A stretch of 64,000 nucleotides of DNA from Patescibacteria group bacterium UBA2772 (GCA_002352545.1 DEIO01000026.1:1-64000), one strand, 5' to 3'; shown: positions 1-9,337, numbered from the stretch's first letter. A program made the numbers and translations. The notes: generated by a model not told the origin, from the sequence alone.

Positions 1-109
1 TAAGCTAAACTGGGCAAGACCCTACATTATTACTCCAATGAATAATCCAAAAAATAGATTCTTCAAAATATCACAAATTTTATATTTCTCTTTCTCAACT
101 AATAGCTAC

Positions 110-1282
110 CTAATAAATATACCCCTTAATAACTCTACTCTTAGCTGAAAGTGTTCTAGAACTTTCAATCCAAGTCCCTTTGTAATTCATCTCCCTTATT
201 GTCACATTATTACCTTTTACCTTTGTTACGATTCCAACGTGTCCATACCAACTTTCACTTGTTACAATAATAGCTCCTTTCTTAGGTTTTTTACCAGTTT
301 TAGCACCATATGCACGTGAATTATAAAGCCAGGTACCAGCGTTTCCTCCCCATGGAACATATTTAGACTGTGCAACATACCAGGTACACTGCCCTCCTGG
401 GAAACTATGACCACCTTTTGGATTTTTATTGATAATTGAAGGTCCTCTTTGTGTAGAACCAGAATTATAATAATTCCTTTGAGTTAACAAACTTCTTGGC
501 GTCACCACAGGTCTTGGATCATCTTTTTGTCCATCAGGAATCATAAGCTCATCTCCTTCTTTCAATCGACCATCAGCCGGTAGTTCATTAAATGCAATAA
601 TTTTTTCTTTCTCAGATTCGTATTCCTTAGCAATTTTATCAATATTATCGCCCTTCTTAACAATGTGTTTCACACCTGTCATAGGTAGGATAAATATTTT
701 ATCGCCAGGCATAATCAAATCTGGATCATCAATATCATTAGCCCATAAAATTGTATTTTCTGTAACCTTAAAATCCTTTGCAATAGAACCAACAGTATCT
801 CCACTTCTAACTTGATAAACAGCAACGTCAGCACCTTGATCTAAAAGCTCCTTTGTATCTGGAGTCGTAGCAGTCAAAACTTGATATTGAATTTGGTTTT
901 GGTTTAACTTACCTTCTTTACTCAAAAGCTCAGAAATTGACTTGTCATCCTTGATTTCTTCTACTGCTGCAGCCACAGGAACCATTGCTGTTTCATTTTT
1001 ATATATATTATTCTTAACTCTTCTTTTAATTATTTCTTCATTTGACTCCTCTTTTTGAAAAAAACCTGAAACAAAGCCAGTCTCATTTGAACTGTTTTCA
1101 TTTTTGTTCAAGTTTCCGACAACAACCAAACTTGAAACCAGAGCTACAACTATAACAGCCGAATGACTTCTAAAAAAATCCAACAAAACTCTTGTTTTGT
1201 TGCTTTTGATAAAATCCAATAACTGTTTTTCTTTTTGTTTTAAAAAAGGAATAACTTCTTTTGAAAGTTTTTTGAAAGTCAT
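110..1282 (-). CDS. LysM-LysM-CHAP cell-wall protein
   Basis: Probable secreted or membrane-anchored peptidoglycan-binding amidase/endopeptidase. A positively charged N-terminus is followed by one hydrophobic segment (SAVIVVALVSSLVVVG), then a low-complexity linker. Two LysM motifs follow (first around YQVRSGDTVGSIAKDF, second around HIVKKGDNIDKIAKEY), and then a C-terminal CHAP-type domain. That domain has the catalytic-Cys motif GGQCTWYVA and the His motif GHVGIV, both of which are seen directly. I chose the ATG at 1282 (MTFKKL) because GGGGGA abuts it and the 32 residues upstream look untranslated; an ATG at 1378 in the same frame is the alternative. It is the left-hand member of a divergent pair with the recombinase at 1537. 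The family cleaves peptide cross-links in peptidoglycan; the substrate here is inferred. Confidence 0.85.
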   Translation of the reverse strand: MTFKKLSKEVIPFLKQKEKQLLDFIKSNKTRVLLDFFRSHSAVIVVALVSSLVVVGNLNKNENSSNETGFVSGFFQKEESNEEIIKRRVKNNIYKNETAMVPVAAAVEEIKDDKSISELLSKEGKLNQNQIQYQVLTATTPDTKELLDQGADVAVYQVRSGDTVGSIAKDFKVTENTILWANDIDDPDLIMPGDKIFILPMTGVKHIVKKGDNIDKIAKEYESEKEKIIAFNELPADGRLKEGDELMIPDGQKDDPRPVVTPRSLLTQRNYYNSGSTQRGPSIINKNPKGGHSFPGGQCTWYVAQSKYVPWGGNAGTWLYNSRAYGAKTGKKPKKGAIIVTSESWYGHVGIVTKVKGNNVTIREMNYKGTWIESSRTLSAKSRVIKGYIY

Positions 1283-1446
1283 TCCCCCTTTATTTTCTCG
1301 TCCTATATTACTGAAAGCCTCTTTATGAAATGTTGAAATGCAACGTTTAATGGCTTTATGTCCTTGATAATTGCACATTTATAGGAAATTAACTAGTAAA
1401 AGCTATCTCCATCAATCTGCAATCCACATTGATTATATTCAACATT

Positions 1447-1474
1447 ATTGTACTTAAAGTATTTATTTTGTCAA
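1447..1474 (-). promoter_or_regulatory. Promoter of the LysM-CHAP gene
   Basis: On the minus strand, TTGACA (1469-1474) and TACAAT (1447-1452) are separated by 16 bases. This lies 65 bases before the first in-frame ATG and about 165 before the preferred start, so the leader would be long. Confidence 0.55.
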
Positions 1475-1481
1475 TAGTCAA

Positions 1482-1513
1482 TTACATTTTATACTTTTTA
1501 GTGTAAAATGTAA
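1482..1513. promoter_or_regulatory. Inverted repeat between divergent genes, possible operator
   Basis: TTACATTTTATACT (1482-1495) is mirrored by AGTGTAAAATGTAA (1500-1513) with one mismatch. It sits between the LysM-CHAP promoter and a TATAAT (1515-1520) that is only 16 bases before the recombinase ATG. The position suits an operator; no regulator is known. Confidence 0.35.
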
Positions 1514-1536
1514 ATATAATAAACATTGCTATACAA

Positions 1537-2445
1537 ATGAGAAAACTCCATATACTTCTTACGGATTATTTAGAATATTTAGAAGTTGATAAAAATAGAT
1601 CAAAAAAAACACTTGAAAATTATCACCGATATCTTCTCAAATTTTTATCCTGGGGAAAAATCGAAAACCCTGCAGAAATCACAGAACAGCTTGTACATAA
1701 ATTCAGAGTGCACCTAAATCAAATTGAGAATGAAAAACATCTCTCTCTAAATAGAAAGACCCAAAATTATTATATAATAGCTCTTAGGGGTTTCCTTAAA
1801 TATCTTTCCAAAAGAAATATAAACTCACTAGCTCCAGAAAAGATAGAATTAGGAAAAACCAATGCTCGTACAATTGATTTTTTAACAACCAAAGAGATAG
1901 AAAGATTAATCAAAATAACAGAAGGCACGTCTTTTGCCAAAGCACGAAACCGGGCTATTATGCTTCTCTTATTTTCTTCTGGACTGAGAATCTCAGAACT
2001 TACAAGTCTGAATAGGAATCATATAGACCTTAAAAGAAAAGAGTTTTCTATAATCGGAAAGGGCTCCAAAATCCGCATCGTTTTTATATCAGACAACGCC
2101 AAGGGAGCTTTGGAATATTATTTAAACAAACGTAAGGATCTTGATAAAGCACTTTTTGTAAGGCAACCTAAGAAAAATGACAACTCTAGTCTCAGAATCA
2201 CACCCCGGAGTATTCAGCGCATTGTCGCTCAATGTGCAAAAGAAGCTGGTATTTTAAAAAAAGTTACACCACATGTCTTAAGACATAGTTTTGCTACTAA
2301 TTTACTGCAAAACGGTGCTGACATCCGTAGTGTACAAGCACTCTTAGGTCACAGCTCTATAAACACTACTCAAATATACACACATGTAACCGATAAAGGA
2401 TTAAAAGATGTTTACAATAAATTTTATAAAAAGAAAGGAGTGTAA
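1537..2445 (+). CDS. Xer-type tyrosine recombinase
   Basis: Site-specific tyrosine recombinase of 302 residues, the normal size for XerC/XerD. It has an N-terminal SAM-like core-binding domain (residues 1-95) and a catalytic domain. The catalytic set is visible: R151 (SGLRISEL), K175 (GKGSK), H246 and R249 (HVLRHSFAT), H272 (LGHSS) and nucleophile Y281 (IYTHV). The likely role is resolution of chromosome dimers at a dif-like site. It lies next to a decayed foreign-looking gene, so an integrase role cannot be excluded, but no attachment repeats are visible. The TATAAT 16 bases upstream of the ATG suggests a nearly leaderless mRNA. CPR genomes often carry one Xer protein, so XerC or XerD is not assigned. 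Confidence 0.85.
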   Translation: MRKLHILLTDYLEYLEVDKNRSKKTLENYHRYLLKFLSWGKIENPAEITEQLVHKFRVHLNQIENEKHLSLNRKTQNYYIIALRGFLKYLSKRNINSLAPEKIELGKTNARTIDFLTTKEIERLIKITEGTSFAKARNRAIMLLLFSSGLRISELTSLNRNHIDLKRKEFSIIGKGSKIRIVFISDNAKGALEYYLNKRKDLDKALFVRQPKKNDNSSLRITPRSIQRIVAQCAKEAGILKKVTPHVLRHSFATNLLQNGADIRSVQALLGHSSINTTQIYTHVTDKGLKDVYNKFYKKKGV

Positions 2446-2674
2446 ATTTAGTTGATTTGACTTTCGCCCCTAAAAGTAACATCCTTTATTAAATTGCAGA
2501 AAGCAATTGTGGTACCTTGTTAATAGAACTCAAAAACTACGAATCTGCTTTATCTTCTGTCCCTCATCTCTCGAGCAATTTATGTTTTAATTTCTTGAAC
2601 TCCTGACCTATTCAGTCTTGCTCAGAATGTACCATCAACAAAGGGAGGTGCTTTATGTTTTGCACTTCATTTAT

Positions 2675-2691
2675 TGATCCCTTCGGGATCA
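2675..2691. repeat. Short perfect hairpin
   Basis: TGATCCCTTCGGGATCA forms a 7-bp stem with a 3-base loop, just before the DUF3141 remnant. There is no T-run, so it is not a clear terminator. Confidence 0.4.
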
Positions 2692-2702
2692 TACACTTTT
2701 GA

Positions 2703-4322
2703 CAAAAAAGTATAACAGAAGCGGTGAAGCTCACGAATGATTGGGTTTCTTTCAACATCAATCTTTCACAAAGCTCAGTTTTAATGATTGATACATTGAT
2801 TGAGCGTAGGAAAAATTCACTCCAGAAACAGAACTATTTTTTTTCCAGATATCAAATGGGGAAGATCTTAGATGGCAAGGACTCAAAATATCCTTGTAAC
2901 TACAATTTGACAAAAATTATTCCTTCTAAGGAGGTGAACTTTCAAAAACAACACCGACGCCCTGTGCTGATTTGTCCACCATATACCAAAAAACCAGATA
3001 TTGAAATCATTGCAGAAACCAATCAAGCTAGCGTGGCTTGGGATTTAGGATATGAAGTTTATTACCTACCTTTTAACCATAAACCTGTTATTGGCCAAGA
3101 AATAGCCGACACAGTAAGAACGCTTTGAGGTTACATAAAGTATTTACACAAACTACATCCTCATCCTGATGGCCCTATTGTCAGGCTGGATGGCATGCTC
3201 TCCTTGCTAAACTACACGATACTGAATTTGAAATACACTTTGATGCCCATTGCATCTCCAATATCATATTGGAGCGGTGCACCAGATGATGATTCTCTTC
3301 TTCGCTTTAGTGGTGCCCTACTTGGAGGTGCCTGGACTGCAGCGTTCCTTTCTGATCTTCTTGGTGGCGAAATATTTGACGGAGCTAATCTGTCACTCAA
3401 TTTCGACGCACTTCATAGTGAAGGAAACTTCTTCCTAGGTCGCTGGCTCAGAACTTTTCTGAACATTGACACAGAAAGAGAAGGTTTCTTGGAAATGGAA
3501 CGTTGGATGACAAATTTTTGTCAATTATCAAAACCTTCTTTCCTTCGGATTTTGGAAAATCTATTCATTGGAAACAAACTAGAACAAGGAGGAATTGAAT
3601 TAACTGGAAAACAACTAGATATGAAAGATCATGGAAATCTTTTGATTCTTATGAATTCCGCAGGTGACAATATTGCTACTGTTTGACAGTGTCAATCTTG
3701 GATTCCAATAGAATGGGGAGATATTGAGAACCTAAAAGCAAACAACAAAACAATTGCAATCGTTACACATCCAACCACTGGACATCTCGGTATATTCTTC
3801 AGCGGAAAAGTTGCAAAGATATGGTATGGGGCAATTCTCAAAAACATGGATCAACTCGAAAAACTTCCACCTAGACTATTCAAAGCAACTCCAAAGGAAG
3901 ATGGCTTCTTGCTCACTGAAGAGATATCGTTTGAAGAAATTCCCAAGCCAAACCAACAAGGCAATGACGTACTGAAAAAAGCAGCTGTGGACTCTAAGAA
4001 AAACCTGCATTTTTACGGAAAGACTTTTAGTCCTTTTGTGAAAGCATTTTCGCCTTGGACAAAAGACCTGCTCTTTCATTTTCATCCGTATTGTTTACAA
4101 AGATACCCCTTCTTATTTTCTGAAGTTAATCCCTTTTTTGGTCTGATTAAATTCTGGGCTAATACTGTACGTCAAAACAGGAATCCTATATCGGGGGAAT
4201 CGTCTAATCTCTTTAGCCAACTATTCTACTGGACTACTGCCAACACCTCCCGTACACTCAAAATCATTCACGATATTAAGGTATCAGGAACTAGAGAATC
4301 TGTATGTACAAAGTATGCCTAA
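2703..4322 (+). pseudogene. Decayed DUF3141 (PHA-synthase-like alpha/beta hydrolase) gene
   Basis: Three ORF pieces (2703-3128, about 3195-3686, 3687-4322) together read like one DUF3141 protein. From memory of the family: the N-terminal QSSVLMIDTLIERR matches its helical start, RPVLICPPY matches its beta strand, then CQAGW (nucleophile-elbow region), SPISYWSGA, LGGAWTAAF, LFIGNKLEQG, GDNIATV and THPTTGHLGIFFSGKVAK. Damage is direct: an in-frame TGA at 3126, another at 3684, and a frameshift. CQAGWHALLAKL is read only in another frame (3179 onward) before the main frame resumes at SPISYW. The C-terminus also stops short of the usual family length. No Trp or Gly is expected at the two TGA sites, so recoding is unlikely. 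It is flanked by the recombinase and a tRNA, and is probably a horizontally acquired gene now lost. Confidence 0.8.
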
Positions 4323-4354
4323 AGTTTTCTCGTTGTTTTAATTCTATTTTTCAT

Positions 4355-4389
4355 AAAGGCGGTATTAATTTAATACGTATCGCCTTTTT
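4355..4389 (+). terminator. Rho-independent terminator after the DUF3141 remnant
   Basis: AAAGGCG (4355-4361) pairs with CGCCTTT (4381-4387), with an inner stem GTATTA/TAATAC, and the hairpin ends in a T-run. It lies about 30 bases after the pseudogene's last stop. Confidence 0.65.
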
Positions 4390-4415
4390 CCTACTATTTT
4401 ATTTCTATCTAAAAA

Positions 4416-4444
4416 ATTAAAACAGCCTTTTGAGCTGTTTTAAT
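4416..4444 (-). terminator. Terminator of tRNA-Val
   Basis: Perfect 11-bp inverted repeat ATTAAAACAGC/GCTGTTTTAAT with a 7-base loop. On the minus strand it is followed by a T-run, 8 bases beyond the 3' end of the tRNA. Confidence 0.75.
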
Positions 4445-4451
4445 GACATAG

Positions 4452-4525
4452 TGGACAATGGGGGATTCGAACCTCCGACCTCATGCGTGTCGAGCATGTG
4501 CTCTAACCAACTGAGCTAATTGTCC
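4452..4525 (-). tRNA. tRNA-Val (GAC), with odd features
   Basis: 7-bp acceptor stem GGACAAT/ATTGTCC, D-arm AGCTCAGTTGG and T-loop TTCGAAT. Anticodon stem CATGC/GCATG encloses loop TCGACAC, giving anticodon GAC. Position 33 reads C where U is nearly universal, and the T-stem has an A-C mismatch (GGAGG against CCCCC). No CCA is encoded. The identity follows from the loop alignment and is less certain than for the other tRNAs. Confidence 0.75.
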
Positions 4526-4670
4526 TTTTTACATTTATGGACTCTTACATCTTACTCATATTAAAAACTTTTTTCAAGTATCTACTTTCAAGATAGTTCT
4601 TTTATATTTTACATTACGCCCCCAAGATGTTATCTTTAATGATAGATTTTGATAATTTTAAGATGCATAA

Positions 4671-5201
4671 ATGTTTTCTGAAAACCAAGCTTTCGTTATT
4701 TATACTTTATGTTTTGTAACTTTTATTCTTTTGATTTGGAATATATCACAACAATTCACACTTTCTACCTTTAAAAAAAACCAAAAAGTTCTTTTTAAAG
4801 GCAATAAAGTTAAAAATCTAGAAGAAATTATATTAGAGAATCAACAAGCTTCGTCTTCTGCAGATAAGGACATTTCTGATCTATACCAAATCACAACTAA
4901 GATACACGAATTGGCGCATTTGGGTCTGCATAAAATTGGAATGATCAGATTCAACCCATTTCGAGATATTGGTGGTGACCAAAGCTTCTCAATTGCTCTT
5001 CTGGATGGTAAAAACAATGGTTTAATTCTTTCTTCAATATATTCTAGAGATGGCGTACGTGTATACACAAAATCGATTCAACAAGGAATTTCCGAGAAAC
5101 ATCCTTTAACTGAAGAAGAAAAGAGAGCAATTGAAATTGCCTCTTTAACAAAATTTGCAGAAACAAAAAAAATAGGAAGTTTTTTAACTCCAAACAGTTG
5201 A
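4671..5201 (+). CDS. DUF4446 family membrane-anchored protein
   Basis: 176 residues with one N-terminal transmembrane helix (AFVIYTLCFVTFILLIW), a polar linker with coiled-coil tendency, then the DUF4446 core. The core carries the family signature LHKIGMIRFNPF, then GGDQSFSIALLD and a downstream SRDGVRVY. The function of DUF4446 is unknown; in Firmicutes such genes often lie near the chromosome-partitioning loci, which is knowledge from memory. It ends in TGA, one of very few TGA stops in the window. It sits alone between tRNA-Val and infB, 86 bases before infB, so the two could share a transcript. Confidence 0.8.
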   Translation: MFSENQAFVIYTLCFVTFILLIWNISQQFTLSTFKKNQKVLFKGNKVKNLEEIILENQQASSSADKDISDLYQITTKIHELAHLGLHKIGMIRFNPFRDIGGDQSFSIALLDGKNNGLILSSIYSRDGVRVYTKSIQQGISEKHPLTEEEKRAIEIASLTKFAETKKIGSFLTPNS

Positions 5202-5287
5202 CTATTACCATATTTACTGCTATAAAAGAACATTGCACTAGATGTTGCGATTTTCATATTATAACAACATAACTAAACTCAAACTTA

Positions 5288-7081
5288 ATGCCTACAACAA
5301 CAAAAAATCAAAAAAAAGTTAAAATTCCTCTTCAAATAACTGTTGGAGATCTTGCAAAGCGACTTGAAATAAGTGCCACTGAAATTATCAAAAATTTGAT
5401 AAAAAATGGTGTTATGGCTTCTATCAATGAAACTATAGATTATGAAACAGCTGCACTAATCACAGAAGAACTTGGCTTCAAAACAGAAGTTGAAGATGTT
5501 GTGATCAATGATGAAATTCTTACAGTTGAAAAGCTGGGAGAGATTCTAAAATTGGAGAATGAGAATTCGGAAAAATTAACAGAAAGAGCTCCTATTGTTA
5601 CGATTCTAGGACATGTTGATCATGGGAAAACCACTCTTTTAGACACATTAAGAAAAACACATGTAGCAGAAAAAGAATCTGGTGGAATAACTCAACACAT
5701 AAGTGCGTATCAAGCAATCAAGAAGGATAAGCTTATCACTTTCATTGACACTCCTGGGCATGAAGCGTTTGCAGCAATGAGACAACGTGGTGCCGGAATA
5801 GCTGATATTGCTATCTTAGTTGTTGCAGCCGATGATGGGGTTAAGCCTCAGACTAAAGAGGTTGCTAAATTTTTAACTGAAAATAAAATACCAACAATTG
5901 TTGCTGTTAATAAAATTGATAAACCAGACGCAAATATAGGAAAAGTGAAGCAAGAATTAGCAGAAGTAGGTATTCTAGTTGAAGGTTATGGTGGAGACAT
6001 TCCTCTTAATGAAATTTCAGCCAAAGAAAGCATCGGACTAGATGAACTACTGGAAACAATTCTTTTAGTCTCAGAAGTTCAATCTTTCAAAGCTAATGAA
6101 AATAGAGGTGCGCTAGGTGTTGTCTTAGAAGCTCATAAAGACCCTCAGAAAGGCGCGGTTGCAACGGTTCTTATTAAAACAGGGACTCTTAAGATCGGAC
6201 AAGATATCACAATTGGAGGAATCAATGGACGAGTAAGAAAAATTGAAGATTATTCAGGCAAATCAATTAAATCGGCTTCTCCTTCTATGCCAGTTACCCT
6301 AATTGGTCTACCAGACGTTCCAAATAGTAGTGACGTTTTACAAGTACAAGATAAACAACTTGATAGACGTAAAAAGAAATTACTAGCCAGACAAAGCTAT
6401 ACCGTTGCTAGAGGTGCTGTAGCAAGTAATTCTCAAGATCTCATCAGAAATATTGATGCGGCTCTAATGAAAAAATTCTCAATTGTCATCAAAAGTGACG
6501 TAAAAGGTACCTTGGAGGCTATAATACAAATACTTAAAACTATCCCTTCAAATGAAGTTACGTTGGACATACTATACGCTGGAGTTGGTCCAATTACAGA
6601 AACTGATGTCCAGTCTGCTCAAACAGGTAGTGCAGCAATTTATGGATTTAATGTTTCACCCACCTCAATTGCAAACAGGTTTGCTGAAGACAGTAAGGTC
6701 CCAATAAAGTCATACAATGTTATTTATGAACTCGTAGAAGATGTAAAGGAGCAAATGTCAGAACTTCTAGATCCAGAAATAAAAAGGGTTGACCTTGGAA
6801 GACTAAAGGTTTTAGCTGTTTTCAAAAATTTGAAAAAGGGAATGGTTGTTGGCGGAAAAGTTATGAACGGCAAATTAATAAAAGGTAATTTCCTAGAAAT
6901 CCTACGGAACAAAGAAATAGAGGGAACTGGAAATTTAATTCAGTTACAGCAGAATAAACAAGATGTTGCTGAAGTAAAGGAAGGTTTAGAATGTGGAATT
7001 ACATTTGAAGGAAAAGAGAGAATTTTTCCAGGAGATACGATTCTATGTTATAAAGAAGAACAAATTAAGAGAAAATTATAA
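5288..7081 (+). CDS. infB: Translation initiation factor IF-2
   Basis: GTPase that places fMet-tRNA on the 30S subunit and promotes 50S joining. The 597 residues form a short version: one IF2_N-like domain (residues 13-65, QITVGDLAKRLEIS) and little linker. The G domain follows, with G1 GHVDHGKT (108-115), G2 GGITQHI, G3 DTPGH, G4 NKID and G5 SAKE. Domains II-IV are complete through the C-terminal fMet-tRNA-binding barrel (VGGKVMNGKLIKG). It is followed after 6 bases by rbfA, the classical infB-rbfA order. nusA, which often precedes infB, is absent here. Confidence 0.98.
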   Translation: MPTTTKNQKKVKIPLQITVGDLAKRLEISATEIIKNLIKNGVMASINETIDYETAALITEELGFKTEVEDVVINDEILTVEKLGEILKLENENSEKLTERAPIVTILGHVDHGKTTLLDTLRKTHVAEKESGGITQHISAYQAIKKDKLITFIDTPGHEAFAAMRQRGAGIADIAILVVAADDGVKPQTKEVAKFLTENKIPTIVAVNKIDKPDANIGKVKQELAEVGILVEGYGGDIPLNEISAKESIGLDELLETILLVSEVQSFKANENRGALGVVLEAHKDPQKGAVATVLIKTGTLKIGQDITIGGINGRVRKIEDYSGKSIKSASPSMPVTLIGLPDVPNSSDVLQVQDKQLDRRKKKLLARQSYTVARGAVASNSQDLIRNIDAALMKKFSIVIKSDVKGTLEAIIQILKTIPSNEVTLDILYAGVGPITETDVQSAQTGSAAIYGFNVSPTSIANRFAEDSKVPIKSYNVIYELVEDVKEQMSELLDPEIKRVDLGRLKVLAVFKNLKKGMVVGGKVMNGKLIKGNFLEILRNKEIEGTGNLIQLQQNKQDVAEVKEGLECGITFEGKERIFPGDTILCYKEEQIKRKL

Positions 7082-7087
7082 TAGCTT

Positions 7088-7429
7088 ATGTCAGAAAGAA
7101 TAGAAAAAATCAACGATTTCATCAGGGACAAAGTCTCTGAAATAATTCAAAGGGAACTCTCCTTGAAAAAAAGTGTTTTTGTTTCGATTATCAAGGTCAC
7201 TACTACAATAGACCTTGAAAGTGCTAAAATAATGGTTAGTGTTTTTCCTGAAAAAGAAAGGGATTACGCTATGAAAACACTACAAAAAGAGATTTATCGA
7301 ATTCAGGGAGCACTGAATAAAACACTACAAATTCGATGTATACCTAAAATCGAATTTACTTTAGACAAAACTCAAGAAAAGGTTGAAAAACTAGAATCCG
7401 TCTTTAAACAAATAAAAGAGGAGAGGTAA
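7088..7429 (+). CDS. rbfA: Ribosome-binding factor A
   Basis: 113-residue KH-type 30S maturation factor. Visible features are the N-terminal helix RIEKINDFIRDKVSEIIQRE, the strand VFVSIIKVTTTIDLESAKIMVSVFP and the C-terminal RCIPKIEFTLD, all typical of RbfA. It lies 6 bases after infB and 9 before the DHH gene, so it is almost certainly co-transcribed and translationally coupled. Confidence 0.93.
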   Translation: MSERIEKINDFIRDKVSEIIQRELSLKKSVFVSIIKVTTTIDLESAKIMVSVFPEKERDYAMKTLQKEIYRIQGALNKTLQIRCIPKIEFTLDKTQEKVEKLESVFKQIKEER

Positions 7430-7438
7430 ACAAGAAAA

Positions 7439-8416
7439 GTGATGTCTTTCATTGAAGAGTTTAGAAAACTAGCAGCTATCCTAGAAAATGCACAAAACAT
7501 TCTTCTTACGATACACCCAAGACCAGATGCTGATGCACTAGGTTCTGCTTTTGCTCTAAATAGTTATATAGAAAAAACCTTTCCTGCTAAAAAAGTTACT
7601 ATTTATACTGTAGACCAACCAGGAAAACAACTAGCACAACTTTTTAAAGAATATTCTGTTGTTAATAAATTTTCTTACCAAGATTTTGATTCTTTTATTT
7701 TTTTAGATCGTGGATCTATTTTTTATGAACTTGGATTTAACAAATTTCTATTAAAACCACAGTTTCTGAATAAAATTGCCAACATAGACCATCACAATAA
7801 AGGAGCTTTGATACCAGATGCTTTGAATATAGTAAACTCTAAATCCTCTGCTACTTGCGAAATAGTTTATGACTTTTTTAAACAAATTTCCTTTAAACTA
7901 GACTTTAAAACTGCACAATTTCTCTTAAATGGGATATTTGCAGACACTGGCGGATTTAGACACAGCAACACCTCACCAAAAACATTAGAAACTGCGAGCG
8001 ATTTAATGCGCAAAGGAGCTTCTATTACGAAGGTAAACCGAGTTTTATTTGCAAATAAATCATTGGATACATTGAAATTATGGGGAGTTGCATTAGAAAG
8101 AGCACAATTAAACAAAAATACTGGGATGGCAGTGTCTTTTATTACTAAAAAAGACTTGGAAAAATGTCATGCAACAATTCATGACTTAGGAGGAATTTCC
8201 GAAATGCTCAACACCATTTCTGGAAGCAAATTTTCCTTAGTTCTCTCGGAAAGACCAAATAATAAGGTTAAAGCCAGCTTACGTTCTGATGAACATAAAA
8301 AAATTGATGTTTCGGAAATAGCTAGAGAATTTAAGGGTGGTGGACATAAACTTTCTAGTGGATTTGAAATAGAAGGTAAATTAAAAAAACTTGCTGGCTC
8401 CTGGATAATTGAATAA
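7439..8416 (+). CDS. nrnA: DHH/DHHA1 phosphoesterase (NrnA-like oligoribonuclease)
   Basis: 325-residue bimetal phosphoesterase that degrades short RNA oligomers and/or pAp. Motifs seen: HPRPDADALGSA (motif I), the Asp-rich strand FIFLDRG, the eponymous motif as NIDHHNKG, a further metal motif GIFADTGGFRHS, and the DHHA1 substrate motif FKGGGHKLSSG at the C-terminus. This matches the complete NrnA architecture in length and order. The position after rbfA is the usual one for nrnA in Gram-positive genomes. The exact substrate (nanoRNA, pAp or cyclic-dinucleotide products) cannot be read from sequence. Confidence 0.88.
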   Translation: MMSFIEEFRKLAAILENAQNILLTIHPRPDADALGSAFALNSYIEKTFPAKKVTIYTVDQPGKQLAQLFKEYSVVNKFSYQDFDSFIFLDRGSIFYELGFNKFLLKPQFLNKIANIDHHNKGALIPDALNIVNSKSSATCEIVYDFFKQISFKLDFKTAQFLLNGIFADTGGFRHSNTSPKTLETASDLMRKGASITKVNRVLFANKSLDTLKLWGVALERAQLNKNTGMAVSFITKKDLEKCHATIHDLGGISEMLNTISGSKFSLVLSERPNNKVKASLRSDEHKKIDVSEIAREFKGGGHKLSSGFEIEGKLKKLAGSWIIE

Positions 8417-8425
8417 AAAAATAAT

Positions 8426-9277
8426 ATGTCTAAAATTGGTACTCACGTTTCAATTGCAAAAGGAATAGAATTGGCTCCCGAAAGAGCAGCTATTTTAAAC
8501 TGTGAATTTTTCCAACTATTCTCAAAATCGCCAAGAGGTGGTAATGCTAAAGAAATAACACTCGAAGTAGCAAGGAAATTTATCCTGGCATGCAAAGAAA
8601 ACGACTTTAAACCATGGAAATCAAACGTTATTCATTCAGCTTATTTTATTAACTTAGCAAGTAAAAATAACCGTATTTTCTATGGATCTATAAGTTCCTT
8701 AAAAAAAGAGTTGGAAATTGCAAATCTTTTACAAATTCCTTTTGTAGTTACTCATATCGGTAGTGCAAAAGACCTTGATGGTGACGAAAAAAGAGAAGAC
8801 TCTTATCTTAAGGTTGAAAAAGGATTAGAAAAGGTATTAGAGAACTATACCGGAAAAGCAAAGTTATTATTGGAGAATGCCGCTGACAGCGGAAATATAC
8901 TAGGTAATTCAATTGAGGAAATTGCTCATTTTACAAACAAATTTGAAAATATCGGTTTTTGCATGGACACCTGTCATTCCTTTGTTGCCGGCTATGATTT
9001 GCGTAAAAAAAACCAAGTCCAGGAATTTTTTAATGAAATAGATAAAAAAATAGGTCTCAAAAAATTAAAATTAATTCATTTAAACGATTCTTTAACAGAA
9101 TTTAATTCCAAGGTTGACAGACATGATCACCTAGGAAAAGGTAAAATTGGAAAAGAGGGTATTAGCGCTGTTATCGAGACTGCAAAAAAGAAAAACATTC
9201 CTATGGTTATTGAGACAAAACCAGACGGAGTTATTAAAGACATCGAATTTGCAAAGAGAATACGTGACTCTTTCTAG
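8426..9277 (+). CDS. nfo: Endonuclease IV (AP endonuclease)
   Basis: 283-residue Zn-dependent TIM-barrel enzyme that cuts DNA 5' of abasic sites in base excision repair. Family motifs are seen in order: GTHVSIAKG at the N-terminus, LLLENAADSGN, GFCMDTCHSFVAGYDL, LIHLNDS, HDHLGKGKIG and the C-terminal VIETKPDG. Together these supply the three-zinc ligands (His, Glu and Asp residues). It starts 9 bases after the DHH gene and is probably the last gene of the infB operon. Confidence 0.95.
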   Translation: MSKIGTHVSIAKGIELAPERAAILNCEFFQLFSKSPRGGNAKEITLEVARKFILACKENDFKPWKSNVIHSAYFINLASKNNRIFYGSISSLKKELEIANLLQIPFVVTHIGSAKDLDGDEKREDSYLKVEKGLEKVLENYTGKAKLLLENAADSGNILGNSIEEIAHFTNKFENIGFCMDTCHSFVAGYDLRKKNQVQEFFNEIDKKIGLKKLKLIHLNDSLTEFNSKVDRHDHLGKGKIGKEGISAVIETAKKKNIPMVIETKPDGVIKDIEFAKRIRDSF

Positions 9278-9286
9278 CCTTCAGTA

Positions 9287-9315
9287 TTGACCAAACGGGT
9301 CAATGTTGTTATTGT
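9287..9315 (+). promoter_or_regulatory. Possible promoter of the tRNA-Cys/tRNA-Leu pair
   Basis: TTGACC (9287-9292), 17 bases, TATTGT (9310-9315), placed 22 bases before the tRNA. The -35 also forms half of a small hairpin TTGACC/GGTCAA (9287-9303). Confidence 0.4.
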
Positions 9316-9337
9316 ATTAGAGTAGTTTTTTACGACT

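Noticed and set aside
1..109. Left-edge minus-strand reading frame of about 25 codons ending near 37 (LKNLFFGLFIGVIM)
   Set aside because: Too short and without start signals to call; left unassigned.
3126..3686. In-frame TGA codons as evidence for TGA recoding (Gly or Trp)
   Set aside because: Frames also shift in this gene, the family does not favour Gly or Trp at those points, and TGA ends intact genes at 5199, 47768 and 55059.
1537..4525. Integrated element with Xer integrase and tRNA attachment site
   Set aside because: No direct repeat of the tRNA 3' end, no other mobile genes, and the recombinase looks like a housekeeping Xer.
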